A stretch of 64,000 nucleotides of DNA from Euphorbia lathyris (Eukaryota > Streptophyta > Magnoliopsida > Malpighiales > Euphorbiaceae), in contig NC_088911.1 of the NCBI RefSeq assembly GCF_963576675.1, forward strand, positions 74,429,256-74,493,255, in the 5' to 3' direction. Each line of letters opens with the position of its first letter. The stretch's first letter is position 1. The translations under genes were made by a program, and so were the position numbers. Below, piece after piece: positions 11,073-23,090 of this stretch. The notes beneath the pieces were generated by a model. The model searched no databases, was not told where the DNA came from, and saw only the letters and a program-made list of their open reading frames with translations.

Positions 11073-11440
11073 TAGTATAATACATAGTTTAATCGATTTT
11101 ATATAACAACTAGAAAGATACCATGGCTTTGCTTCGGGGAAGAAAATAACTAAAAAATTAATTAAATAATATGATAGCTAAAAAAAATTTTATAATAAAA
11201 ATTTTCATAAAAATTACCTAACAAAAAAAAAAAAAAACTCAATGATAACTGAAATGTATGATTGTCGTCAATATCAAATACGTCGTCGTCGTATAACAAT
11301 AATCAAATGACTCATATTCAACCCTAAAACTCTGACACTATATATTGTCATTTATATATCTCCCTCTCCACGCCTCCGTTAACCAGACTGTATATTCACC
11401 ATTTGATTCTTTAAATTTATTTTTATACTTAAAAACTATT
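11073..11440. other. AT-rich intergenic sequence
   Basis: No coding signal. A short CGTCGTCGTCGT run lies near 11281. Nothing else seen. Confidence 0.4.
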
Positions 11441-11447
11441 ATATTTT

Positions 11448-12015
11448 GTGGGATTAAGGTTTAAAATTACCCTTAACGTTTTGAGTCAGGAGCAATTTTA
11501 CCCTTACCATGTGAATGGTGTTATTTTACCCCTAACAATGGAAGCTAAGAGAAATTTTACCCCTAACGTTAATTGGGTCAACTTGAGAAATAATTCATCA
11601 AACTGTCTACTCGGTCATGAATATTGTCATCTACATTCCACACGTATGTCGTTTTATCAGTAACAAATCACAAGCATATGTTGGGATGTGAAAAAAAATA
11701 AAAAAAAATAAAACATACTGTCTATGGCATTTATTTTTAAATTAGTTTGACTAATCATAATGATAACATCAATGTTGGTAATTAAAATTTATATTAGAAG
11801 GTGGATTCATGGTTAATATCGTTCTGAACAACTTTAATTTTTGAATATTTTCATTTGAGGTCGTTAATGGTCATTTTGAGGAGTTAGTTAAAGTTGAGTG
11901 GCTACCAATGCTAAAAAGTGTAAAATTCAGTGGTCATACCGTTAAGAACTGAAGTTCAATGTCCATAACGTTAAAATGAGTAAAGTTCAGTGGTAATATG
12001 TGTAATTTACCCTAA
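11448..12015. mobile_element. Degenerate TIR-element debris
   Basis: The left part has several TTTTACCCCTAACG-type blocks; the right part ends GTGTAATTTACCCTA. Both recall ends of plant MULE/MITE elements with 'GGGTAAATT' tips, but the two halves do not pair well and no target duplication was found. Confidence 0.35.
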
Positions 12016-12299
12016 AGATTGTTGAGTATGGGGGACTTATTTCGGACAGAACAAAGAAATTAATTGGGGAGATAGACTCTGATTTAATTAAGGGGCCTAA
12101 GATAGAAAAAGTTTAAAAAAAAATAGATAAAAGATGGGGTTTGATTTTGGGGAGATGGGAGTGGCAAAAAAAAGTCAGACAAAGTATGAAAAGTGGACAA
12201 AAGAGAAGTGGTCAAATCATAAGGGGCCGACTGAAATGTGGTCAAATAGCAATTGAATGTATCACTGTATATTGAATAATTGTGTGTATGAACCATTGA

Positions 12300-12640
12300 A
12301 GATGCTAGAGTTTCCGTTCTCTCTTTTATTGAGGAGTCTTTTTCAACTTCGAATCCCTAATTCTTTTATTTTTTTTATCATTAAAGTTATTAAGTATTGT
12401 TATATTAACCAATAGTGAAAGGGGGTAGATTATTCAATAAAAAATTATTAGTAAAAAATGAAATAATGAGGCACTAAGAGGTGGAGAGAGACTCTCTATT
12501 AATAGAGAGAATGAGAAGCCTCTTAATGATTTGAGGAGTCACTAAGATATTGTTGGAGTTGATTTTTAACTCTTCCTCCTTAAATTTTAACTTAAGAATC
12601 AATTTAAGATGCTGATGGAGATGCTCTAAGAATCAATTGT
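12300..12640. mobile_element. Probable MITE
   Basis: Bounded by GAAGATGCTAGAG and GATGGAGATGCTCTAAG, with partly self-complementary interior (AGAGAGACTCTCTATTAATAG). Termini of the 'GAGATGCTCT' kind occur in Tourist/hAT MITEs. Ends are approximate. Confidence 0.35.
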
Positions 12641-12840
12641 GTATATTATTTTTAAAGAGTGACCAAATTGAAGCTTATCAGTCATTAAACCCTGTGTTAC
12701 TAAAAATAAAAAAAAAATATTGGTGTGATTATTATTTAACTATCACTTCAAATCTTTCCAATATCAATTATATCTAAGGTATCTAGTGTATTACTAACAA
12801 AACCATGTGCCGCAATCAAAAACCGATATAAGGAGTAGTA

Positions 12841-13026
12841 ATTTTTATTTTAATGTCATTTTTATTTTTAATGCAATTTCTATTTTAATGTAATTTTTAT
12901 TTTTAATGCAATTTCTATTTTGGTGTAATTTTTATTTTTAATCTCATTTTTATTTTTAATGCAATTTCTATTTTAGTGTAATTTTTATTTTTAATGTAAT
13001 TTTTATTTTTAATGCAATTTCTATTA
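12841..13026. repeat. Short tandem repeat array, T-rich
   Basis: Alternating 17-19-bp modules, TGTAATTTTTATTTTTAA and TGCAATTTCTATTTT, occur about ten times in a row. No coding potential. Confidence 0.85.
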
Positions 13027-13281
13027 AAAATACCAAACTTTTAATTAGTCGTTAGAAAACTAGCCGGTAAAATAAAAAAAATAATAATTGGGTAGTTAAA
13101 TTAATGATAGAAAATAATAATAAAAAAATGTGATTTAATAGTGGGTCCATATAATTGAGTGGTTTAAGTGTTTAACCATTGTAGAAAGATAATATGATGA
13201 AATAAAATTTATTGGGTATGGTCCTACGTTGATGATGTGTCATAGACATTGAGTGGTTTAAGTATTTAACTATTGTGGATG

Positions 13282-13315
13282 CTCTTAAAAGACATGTATT
13301 ATGGAACAAATGGAG
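13282..13315 (-). mobile_element. Stowaway/mariner-type terminus (right end)
   Basis: Reverse complement reads CTCCATTTGTTCCATAATAC, then ATGTCTTTTAAGAG, matching the left end at 4338 over most of 34 bases. TA follows at 13316-13317. Confidence 0.5.
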
Positions 13316-14139
13316 TATTTTATTATAAGTATATTATATTTTTCATGATCTAACTACTATTTTGGTCATGATATTCCTTTTTATTACTATTTGCTTCATT
13401 ATTGTTTTTATTTTTTTGAAAGAAATTATTTTTACTTTTTAAAATAAAAAATACCATATCAATAAATGCTATGTCATGTTTTGTCCATAAAAAAACAAAA
13501 CATGATAGTTAAATTAGGTTGGAGTCAAATTTAAAAAAAAAATATTATTTTATTAAAACCTTTACATCCAAATCTTATATATATCCGCAAACAAAGCCAT
13601 CTCTAGAAAAAATATAGTCATATTTTTACATGACCCGTTTTTATACAAAAAAAAAATCTTTAATCTAAATGAAATTTTAACAACAAAATTTTATAATCTG
13701 AAAAAATTTAAAAACAAATATTTATTTCTCTCCTCATGAATTGGTTAAAAAAATAACTAATTCATAAATATATTTAATAATAAAATGACAAAATTAAAAG
13801 AACTATTTCTTTTATTGATAAATCAAATAACTAATAGAAAAGAAGAATTACAAGACTTTTTCAACTTTTTCAACTTTTCTCCATAGTCTTTTGCACATCA
13901 AAATCATCATCAACAACAATGGAATTAGAAATAGATGAAACCAAAAGACATCTTATTCTTTCTTTCTTTTATCTTTAGTTTTTTTTTTTTTTTTTTTTGG
14001 TTTACATCTTTGGCAACGAAAAGATCATCTCCCATGACTGCTATGTGAAGTATGAGAAAAAGGGTTAGATAAAATTCTAAAAAAAATACATTTTCCATGT
14101 GTGATCTGGAAAAATCAGAAAAATTAAATCTGAATAAAT
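13316..14139. other. AT-rich intergenic sequence
   Basis: No supported gene. It contains a run of ~20 T near 13979-14000. Confidence 0.4.
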
Positions 14140-14189
14140 CTAAATATGAAGATGAAACAAACATATGAACAAACCGGAAACACGATTGA

Positions 14190-14448
14190 GGATCGAAAAA
14201 CTAATGGTGAAGTAATATCTTCGAAGGATCGCATCAGGAAAAACATCGGGCATGTCTAAATTTTGATTCTGCAAGAATAAAAGGAACCCAGAAAGCAACC
14301 AAAAGAGGGGAAGAAACAGTCTATTAGAATGGAAGGAATGAGAAACACACAGATAAAAAATTACCTCCATAGATCTTCCATAGAAACCGAAACAAACACA
14401 GCACTGGCGATGACAATCGGAGGTCGGTTCCTTAAAATCACCGGACAC
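14190..14448 (-). pseudogene. Possible two-exon gene fragment, unidentified
   Basis: On the minus strand MSGDFKEPTSDCHRQC continues to a plausible donor (ATGGAG/GTAATTTTTT). A plausible acceptor (TTCTTGCAG) follows, then NQNLDMPDVFPDAILRRYY. About 200 bp upstream (near 14655) is AACGGTGTCGTTTT, a sequence common in plant promoters. I recognise no family. It may be a captured first exon and promoter, or chance. Confidence 0.25.
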
Positions 14449-14820
14449 ATCTAATCAGGGGCTCACTACATCAAAATAGAAATCAAGAGAGGTAGAGATG
14501 ATGATAAGTGATGGGAAAGGATCGAAAATAGTTTGCCGCATCAGCTGAAGGCAAAAAGAATGAAGGTTTCCAATGTAGAAGGGAGGAGGAAGAAAAAAAG
14601 TGCAGATTAAAAAGAAGATGATGTGAGGAGGCAAAAGAAGACTAAATGTGCCTAACCCTGAACTGGATAAACGGTGTCGTTTTGTTGTGAGTAGTGGGAA
14701 CTTAAAAAGAATAAAAAAGTACCTATAAGATAAAGGCAATGAAAGGATTTCAGGGACTTAATTGGAATTATCTAACAAAAATATTGAATTGTACTGTTGG
14801 GTGCATTCATTGTATATATA

Positions 14821-15107
14821 ATAAAATGAGAAAGAATTGAAATGACAAAAAAAGGAGAAATCCAAGTGAAAGAGAGAGAAAGAATAAGGGGTGTAATTGG
14901 AAAATTTTGGCAAAAATTTCCAATTGCACTGTACAATCTCTTCAAGTTTATAGTATAATATATAATATATAATAAAATGAGAAAGAATTGAAATGACAAA
15001 AAAGGACAAATCCAAGTGAAAGAGAGAGAAGGAATAAGGGGTGTAATTGGAAAATTTTGGCAAAAATTTCCAATTGCACTGTACAATCTCTTCAAGTTTA
15101 TAGTATA
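14821..15107. repeat. Tandem duplication of a ~140-bp segment (period 151)
   Basis: 14821-14956 and 14972-15107 are nearly identical: ATAAAATGAGAAAGAATTG, then GAGAGAGAA, TAAGGGGTGTAATTGG and CAATCTCTTCAAGTTTATAG. A short AT spacer separates them. Minus-strand ORFs across it are repeat artefacts. Confidence 0.92.
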
Positions 15108-15559
15108 TATATAATTTTGTTGATTTTCAAATAAAAAATGCAAAAATACAAATTTATTAATCTCCAACTAATTCACGATTAATCCTCGAGGGTATTGTCC
15201 GTCCGACTAGTGCCTAATATTTGTTATAATCTTGACCATAACCCAAGCAGCCAAAATGTCTAAATGAGGGTGATAATGGCATTAATTAACTTGAAACGGC
15301 ACACACAAATGGCACATGTCAGGAATTTAGAGAGTTAGTCATAAAAACAAAAAAATAACGACATGCTTCAGATCCCAGTGACATGTCAGTACTTAATGAC
15401 ACTATATCTCATTTCTACCTAATACCCTTAAGGAAAATAGGAAGAATCCATCAATGACTTGTCATATTCAAAGAAATGGAAGATAGAAAATCTTGTCAAT
15501 AAAATGAAGGCAACTCTGTCAATAAACAAAATTTATCTTCATCCGGACACTACCTTTGA

Positions 15560-16090
15560 TAACACACAAACGCACAAGGGGATTCACCCTTCGGTCACCC
15601 CATACACCGAAGCTCTAAAGCACTTCGAGGGAACATCTAATATCACACAATTCATCATAAATACATGTGGACCTATGAGTGAGACACCTCATCCCTCATT
15701 AGTAATTGTTAGAACCACATGAACCAGTCAAATGAGTCTGAATATCAAAGCACATTCCTAGTCGTATATAGCGCCATGATTAGCATAATAGCACATGTAG
15801 CCGTTGTAACTGTTGCTGACCTCTCTTTTGATTGATTACCATGTGGCTCACTACTCACATTTAGGCACACAACCTAGCCCTCCTATTAATACAAGGTACA
15901 TAGCATATGAAATATACTACATTCACCCTTATTGCTCACCTAAGCTTTTATACTACTCAGTAACTGTTCTCATCACTGACTTAGACCGGAGCGATGTTGC
16001 CAGTTACCGACCCCTCTTAGACCATTTTCTATCTTATTTCAGTCATCGAACAGACTCTTCAAGCTCACTATATATTTCCACATCATTTAC
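15560..16090 (+). mobile_element. Degenerate gypsy-type LTR fragment
   Basis: It carries the order GGCACACAACC, then AAGGTACATAGCAT, CTGACTTAGACCGGAGCG, TTTTCTATCTTATTTCA and TTCCACATCA. This matches the arrangement in the LTR at 21780-22205 and recalls R-U5 regions of plant gypsy elements. No target duplication found; ends approximate. The ORFs at 15459 and 15813 are not genes. Confidence 0.55.
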
Positions 16091-16109
16091 AATTTATGTA
16101 GCTATACTC

Positions 16110-17180
16110 CTTATTTTATACTTGAAATATTTTTCATTCAATTTTGAGTAAAACAAGTTTTGCGATAGTAAATTAAAAGTTACATATTTATATAAAATTT
16201 GATAAATCAATTACTATATATTGGAGAGATTAGGATGGTGTGGGAAAGAAAATAGAAAAAAAAACTAAAATAGAAAAAAAAATGATTTATCATTATAAAA
16301 TAGGGTAAAAGGTAATTTTGTTATTTTAAAAGTTATTTAGTTCAATTTGATTATTGACTCTAACAAAAAGATCAAAGAATTGACAGAAAAAAACTTATAG
16401 ACTATATAATTATTTCTAAAAATACAGATACGTAAAAATATAAAAACTAATAAATTGTTTATCCTAATTATATTTACAACCAAGTCCTTCATTACAAATA
16501 ATTTTATGAAAAAATACAAAAAAAAATCATGTGGTTTCACGGTTTTACAAGTAAATGAGTATTGTATTTGTCTGGGCAAAAGAAACACCGTTGACAAAAA
16601 AAAAAAAAAGTTAATCAACGGTATTAGTTTTTGATAGTATGATATATTGATTTTGATGATGTTGCATGTTACCTTACTGATGTGTCAATAAATTATTGAC
16701 TTTTGCAAAATGACATTGCCTCTTTTGTAAAGAAAAAAAAACATATTCTACTGCTTACAAATCCTTGAAGCCATATGATTTTTTATTATTATTTTATATA
16801 GGAATAAGGTCCAAATTTATCCTAACATTTTTTTTTTTTGAGAAATGAGATTCACTTATAATATAAAAAATAGTAAAATTTTGCAACACATTGAGCAATT
16901 TTGAAGAGGTAGTGACATAGTTACTTATTGACTGCTTGTAGGGCAACGAAAGACAAGCTATATGGGGCGGGTTTGATTTTTTTTCTTTTTTCTTTTTGCC
17001 ACTATCAAGTCAAACCTAGTGTATTTCTGTATTTGAATCGTTATATCCTGGCATCTTGAATAAGAAAAAGGAGAAGGCAAGGCATCACACATAACAAAGA
17101 GGTTTTTTCACATCTGACTTCCCTCCTCCACATACCTTTCCACCCCTACAACTACAAATTACAATAACCAAAACAAAAAT
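16110..17180. other. AT-rich intergenic region downstream of the translocator gene
   Basis: No coding signal; long A and T runs throughout. The 3' UTR of the minus-strand gene at 17501-21055 presumably extends into roughly 17250-17500, but I see no decisive polyadenylation signal. A (TA)n run lies near 17305-17324. Confidence 0.4.
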
Positions 17181-17500
17181 CAATTTTGTACAATCCTACT
17201 GGAATCATTTCAAAGCCCCCGGCAGATTTTTCTTTTCATGATACCAGTTTCTGTGTGTTTTCTTCGCATATCGACTTTGGTTCAGCTCCATCTCAGCAAC
17301 GAAATATATATATATATATATATTCACCCAATATGGAATGGGAGCAGCTGTGGTATCAGAAGTTGATAAACTTGAGTACTGAATGAAAATGAAAGACAAT
17401 TGTATGATACTATACAATCGAGTGCAAAAACAACACAACAGATATATTATATGTATACATACCTTCAAAATTCGTTGGCAGACTAAACTTACTATACATC

Positions 17501-20500
17501 TCAACTGTTGGAAGTAGTTGACGAAGTCAATGGCATGGATTCCAAAGGTTGTGATTCATTAGAAACACCTTTAGAAGCTTCCTTTTTCAATTTGTGATTA
17601 TTATATGCAGCCACACCAGCAATTGCTACATACCAAAGCAAAAAGAATAGTGTTATTACGTAACCACCGGGCAATACCAAATAATGAATCGCTAATAGTT
17701 TCCTGCAGTAAAAATTCCATCTTTTAAAGCACCCGTATAATATCATTTGCCTAGTCCACGCATCTAGTGATGCATGTAGGGTCACAAAAAGAGATTAAAA
17801 ACTATCATGCTCTAGAATATTTTGCAACCTCGCATTATCATATCTTAGATTAACAAAACTTTAAGTCATTTGAAAATGAAATTTCTGGAACATTGCAAAA
17901 CAGTTATCGGACCCCACATTTTCCCTGCTGAAGTGAATCTAATGATTAGACAATCAATCACATAGACATGCAGTTTTGGCATATTCAACAAATGACAAAA
18001 TTCCTAGGGCAATTGATTTAGTGATAATAACGGAGCAGCACATTTCATAACAACTTCCCAAAACAATGTCAGGTAATGTTTCAACGGAAAATTGAGTGCT
18101 CATTGCCCAGAGGATAATGATAGCAGTAAGGTAGTGAGCAAGGAGGGGCCCAAGGTGTTGAAGGTGTATACAAGAAGGAAGGGTGGTCAAGTTTGAGTAT
18201 GTGCTATCGTCTGTTGTCTTCTAGTGGGGTTGGGACCCATTGTCTGAGGTGTGGTAGGATCATTAAATAGGGCTGTCTGTTAGTAGGAGCGAGGGGGGTG
18301 AGATTAACTATTTTGGGGATCTGCCATAAGAGTGGCGATTCTGGGTAGGGGGCTACTCCCTGTGTTGTTTCACCATTACGGTTATTTCCATTAGAGGAGA
18401 GACCATTACTGTTCTATTGCGTATTACTATTAATATATGCTAGTTCATTCTCTTCTATTGTTACCCTATTTCTTGACTTTGTGTGCAAGCTCTTAGTATT
18501 CCTATCAGATAACACTGGCAGCAAATATCGCAGGCAGAAAGCTGGAAGAGAATTTCTGGAATTGACTGTACCAGAAAAAGGTGTTGCTTCAATAGGGAAA
18601 AGAAATCAAATAGGAAACATATTGTTTACACACTCACCAATGCCATAACCAAAGAGGTTTATGATTGTGAGCTTTGTATCAGCAAATAGAAGTGCAGACA
18701 GCAACACAACAACCCAATCCTTGACAACTCCAGCCACACGAATGGTCAATGCACTGGTATGTGAGATCACAAGGAACACTGATAGGTTTAGTGCGAAAGT
18801 ACAGAGAGAGTTGAGTGTCAATACAAGAGGTTGAAAGTTCCATGCATGTGCATCCATTTTTGGTTTCTCAAGAAAGATCCAAGGAATAAATAGGCAAAGA
18901 GCACTGCAAGAAAAGCCAACAGTCACACGGGTATTTTATGGCCTTGTACAGAATTAGAAAGAAATGCTTGATGCTTAATAAGTTAAAGATAAGCATAATA
19001 CATGCCTGCACGGACTAACATAATACATGACAGATACAGGATTCAATTTCAGACCCTTTCTTTTCACTAGAATCTCCATGAAAATAAGTCTTAAGGCCTC
19101 TCCAACAACTCCACCCATCTGATACACGACCCCAATCCAACTGATATTGATCTCTCCATAAGAAGCCACAAGAACACCAAAGCTGATCACTGACATTATT
19201 AACAGCATTCTGCAGCTCATCATCTCAAGCCCAGCAGCTACACCAAGAATGAAAACAGCAACTGGCACTGCAGGTTCAATGAAAATATTAAATCAATATC
19301 GTAACTTTCCCTACTTACAGGTTGCACAAAACACAATATTACATTAGGAAAAAGAAAAAACAAATATTGGCCAACCAAACATCCTTATTTCCCCCAAATC
19401 TTGAACCTTAATTCATAAGCGAGATCTGGAATTGATCCAGATAATCATACTTGAACCCCACCAGCCAGGAAAAAAGAAAAAAAGTAGTTGATATCTAAAG
19501 AAGCAAATATAGAAAATTCACATCAAATTAAGTTGAAAAAACGCTGAAAGAAAAGAGAGATTGATGAACACTTACTAATAGCTTTCAACATTTGTGCAAA
19601 AGCCACAGAAATATAGAGGTAGGCAGTGTTTCCTAGCCAAAGAGTCATTGCAAATGTCGCACCTATTGGAATAACTGATGTTGTATATCTATATGAATAT
19701 CATCAGATATAGGAAAATAAGCATTGCTTATATGATAAAAATTGGAATAAATTGGTGTGCATATGGAAAATATGAAAGTTCATACTTACACTTCTAGTGT
19801 CATTCCATCCTCAACTTTCAAAACCTAACAATAGTCCGCCATTCAAAACTATAAGTTACAAAAGCAAAAGATCTATTCGAAGGGCAAGAGACCCGGTGTA
19901 AAGTTAGATTAGTACCTTGAAAACTTTGGTTAGTATAAAACACAAAACAGAAGAGAAGATCATGTGAAGCAGAGTCAATCCAAGAGGATAGGGAAAATTT
20001 ATCTCCTTAGATGACAGAACCCACTGCAGTCAAACAATTTCAATAGAACACCTTCGGTAAGTAGTGTAGATGGACATTTTATATAGTAACGACATTTAAA
20101 AAGATAAAATCACAAAGCCAAAGAAAACCCTATATTACTGTGTTTATGAAAGAAGAAACGACACATACATCACCCAAACAACCATATGGAGAGCACTATT
20201 CCACTGAGGAAATGTGAGCCATGCAGCTATAATCCAAAGAAATTTAAGTTTAATAAACAGCACCACAAATAAATACTTAAACGCAACCATCCCCTTTCAA
20301 TGCATCTACTATTGTTTGAAGAAAAATGTTTTGCAAAAACAATTGCCATTCTATTGGACATGTCCATGAAGGTTAATCACATCCATTTATATGTGAATTT
20401 TCAAAAGCGCCTTCAAATGGAGAAATAGGGTTAGAAGAAGGGTAGTAATCAATTAAAGTTACCTCCATCACAGAACCGAGTGCATTATTCACCACTCACA

Positions 20501-21055
20501 ACCAGGTCAGTACCAACTACAGTATTGGAACCAATCTTAAATTTGACAATGGAAAATCCTAACTAACAATTTTTTTCCCACATCACAATAGAAGATCAAA
20601 TTCCTTGGAAGTCAGACGCACTGTCACAGAAGGTCGAAGCATATGTAAACTCAAAACTAGAAACTGATTCAAACACTTGGATATTTCCCTAATTGCATCA
20701 AAAATCCATATGTTTAGAGAGGTCCGAACGGTCATTGAGATATCTAAATTGTTTGAGTCATTTAAAAGAACTGAAACGAGGGATAGAGGCAGCTAATGTG
20801 AGAAATGTTGAATTTAGACGAGATACGTAAATATTCAATGAAATTAGATATTTAGGAGCAGGGAATGCAATAAAACACTGAAAGAATGAGAAAAGAATTC
20901 CAAACTAGTTGTAATGCAAATGAGAAAACTAAAAAATAAGAAAAGAAAGAGAGGAAGAATGAAAGGTTGACCTTGTTAAAGAAGATCTGGCCGCTAGACA
21001 AAGCTATGTAAAGAAGAATGTAAGCATAAGTTAGCAGTTTCGTCCGATCCGTCAT
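17501..21055 (-). CDS. TPT-family sugar-phosphate/phosphate translocator homologue, 7 exons, complete
   Basis: Coding exons on the minus strand: 20972-21055, 19916-20023, 19790-19824, 19576-19688, 19006-19267, 18638-18903 and 17501-17625. They total 993 nt, encoding 330 residues, all in phase. The protein starts MTDRTKLLTYAYILLY and contains SSGQIFFNKWVLSSKEINFP, WLGNTAYLYISVAFAQMLKA, YGEINISWIGVVYQMGG, LVISHTSALTIRVAGVVKDW and AAYNNHKLKKEASK. These are hallmarks of the plant triose-phosphate-translocator/nucleotide-sugar-transporter superfamily, near the Arabidopsis proteins annotated as probable sugar phosphate translocators At3g14410/At1g53660. Hydrophobic segments throughout fit about ten membrane helices. 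There is no chloroplast transit peptide, so an endomembrane location is likely; the substrate is unknown. Intron 5 uses a GC donor. Length is normal for the family and nothing is disrupted. Confidence 0.95.
17626..18637 (-). other. Intron 6 of the translocator gene, with a probable foreign segment
   Basis: This 1,012-bp intron has donor GTGAGT and acceptor ATGTAG. Its middle (~18190-18480) is richer in G+C than the rest and includes GGATCTGCCATAAGAGTGG and GGGGGCTACTCCC. I could not assign it, but an old insertion is plausible. Confidence 0.5.
18904..19005 (-). other. Intron 5 of the translocator gene, GC-AG type
   Basis: The exon ends CCGTGCAG and the intron begins GCATGT and ends TTGCAG. 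Using the GC donor restores the conserved YYVSPCSALCLF reading. No GT donor nearby keeps the frame. Confidence 0.85.
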
Positions 21056-21240
21056 TGCTCTGCTAAACTCAACCGCGACAACTGATAATTTTTCTTTTAA
21101 TAAATCTCTCTCTCTCGCAAGCCTTCGTATTATTTCTTGCTTGCTTTTCCAGTTACAGTTGAAGAGTGAGGAGAGAAAACTTGGAAGAGCCGATTGCGCT
21201 ACGAGTAAGACTAAAATGGGCCCATGAATTCCAACCTTTC
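21056..21240 (-). promoter_or_regulatory. Probable 5' UTR/promoter of the translocator gene
   Basis: Immediately upstream of the start codon. It includes an AGAGAGAGAGATTT tract (minus strand, ~21103-21118), a pyrimidine/purine-rich feature common in plant leaders. No clear TATA box was located. Confidence 0.4.
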
Positions 21241-21716
21241 AAAATTAACAGAACCGAACCTAATTGGTTTGGGATTCGGTTCAGTTTGATTTTGGCAAAA
21301 AAAATAAATAACTTGATGAATAGATTGTAGGAACACCTTGAACTTGGGCTAACAAACTTTATTGAGGATTTTTATTTTTAGCTTTATGAACTTGTTTAAT
21401 ATAGGCAAGTTGAAGTAAGCATAACTTAAAAGTTAGTTCACACAAATAGGTTAGGTTATTTGAAATAAGTTTAAAAAGTCAATATATCATTTTAAGTAAG
21501 TTTAAAGAGTCAATGTATCACTTTAAGTAAGTCGGGAGGCTAATGAGACATCTCAAATGTTTAGAGCGGCAAACAATTTTTAAGGCTAAATAAAAAGAAT
21601 CGTTGATGTATTAAGTCTAAATAACTTTTAATTCTTTGTTGTTGTTTATATCATGTTGTGTCAGAACAATTCATTCAGTATGATAAGTGAATAAGGAGTA
21701 ACTATGTGCGGATCAT

Positions 21717-21717
21717 A

Positions 21718-21756
<39 letters not shown>
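21717..21756. repeat. (ATT)n microsatellite
   Basis: About thirteen uninterrupted ATT trinucleotides. Confidence 0.95.
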
Positions 21757-21757
<1 letters not shown>

Positions 21758-21779
21758 ACACAATAATCACACTACACAT

Positions 21780-22205
21780 GGCTCAATGGGATAACATGTT
21801 CCAAGGTAGTAACCATCAATGTTACATGGACCAATCAAAGAAGATCGCAGGGTCACACATGTTCAACCTTAACCTTACACCTTAATTTGAGGATAACAGT
21901 TATGGGCTGTGCAAGCGTTTTAGGTTGACAATAAACCTCCTCCATTAAGCAGTTGCCACTTTGAATTCGGCTTATTTAGAGCACACAACCATGTCATCCT
22001 ATAAATAGAAAGGTACAAAGTGCATCAAAAGGTAACATTCTCCTTGCATATTTCATCTACATACTTTTTAGTATCTTTTTCCTCCTTTAGCTTTGTTGAC
22101 TTAGAGTGGATCATCGATCCTCGATCCATTCTTTATCATTTTTCTATCTTATCTCATGTATTGGAAGGACCCGAGAAAGCTCGCTTTAAATCGTCCACAT
22201 CAAAT
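21780..22205 (+). mobile_element. Gypsy-type LTR, decayed
   Basis: It has a TATA-like CCTATAAATAGAAAGG at ~21999 and TTGACTTAGAGTGG near 22097. It ends CGTCCACATCA, followed by AATTGGTGTGG, a corrupted form of the ATTGGCGCC primer-binding start of some plant gypsy elements. It shares order and sequence with 15560-16090. Left end not determined. Confidence 0.6.
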
Positions 22206-22700
22206 TGGTGTGGTGAGCAGGGATGAAAGAACGAAACCATGACTCAAGTAAATAGCTGGTTGTTACCTTCATCATCATTAAACCCTCCGCCAAGATCAAC
22301 AACTCTTGTCGACGCAAATGATAATCCAATCAGACTTTTACAATTTACCCTAGAGTTTGACCAATGTTGGAGACGTGTTTGGGTTCCAACCTTATTCCTA
22401 GGTATAGCATGGAAAAGATATGCACATCTTTCCAATCTTATTCCTCCTTAATTAGTAAAATGACTCGAAAGTATTTTCCTAGGCAATGGATCTATTTACC
22501 ATCAACATATGGTGATAAGCATGTCTCTTATGTAATCAATTCAAAAAAATTGATAACCTAGTGGAGATTAGTAAGACTGTCTCATGAAGACCGAATGGCT
22601 TAGGATAACATCAAGGCTTCATAAAAAAAAATTATACCTCCAATACATCTTCCAATTTATGGGTTCAAATAAAGGGAAATGATTACGAGGCTATGAGTGC
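22206..22700 (+). pseudogene. Leader and possible gag start of a decayed gypsy-type element
   Basis: Directly after the LTR. A short frame from 22239 (MTQVNSWLLPSSSLNPPPR, then ANDNPIRLLQFTLEF) is in the position of gag but matches no domain I can name. It is soon closed by stops. Confidence 0.3.
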
Positions 22701-23090
22701 TTTACTCGCACCCACTGTTCAATACTTAGAGATTACCTGAAGAATATTAGCATGCACATAGGGCTATAAAGGGTTCATAAAGGGCTATCAATGGATCATT
22801 TATGAAGTGTGTAAATTTTATAATGCAATAAATAAAACCACTTATAAAACATTGATTAGTTTATTTATAATGTTGTCTAAGCATTAAATACATATAGGTA
22901 AGTGATTCAAATCATATTCTTAAAGTTTCCTTAAGTAAGTGAATACTTGGTGTACCCATCTCACCTTTCCTCAAAGCTACCAAAACCTAAATCAACGTAA
23001 CCAATTCATACTTTAAAGGTCTTCCTAAGTAACTGAATACCTAGTGTACTCATCTCACCACCATAAAAGGACTGTGAACTACCTCCCTTA
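22700..23090. other. Unassigned, with an imperfect direct repeat
   Basis: CCTTAAGTAAGTGAATACTT with GTACCCATCTCACC (22928-22972) is repeated as CCTAAGTAACTGAATACC with GTACTCATCTCACC (~23024-23062). No gene recognised. Confidence 0.4.

Noticed and set aside
14772..15167. 131-codon minus-strand frame
   Set aside because: It spans the 151-bp tandem duplication and simply repeats itself; no family features.
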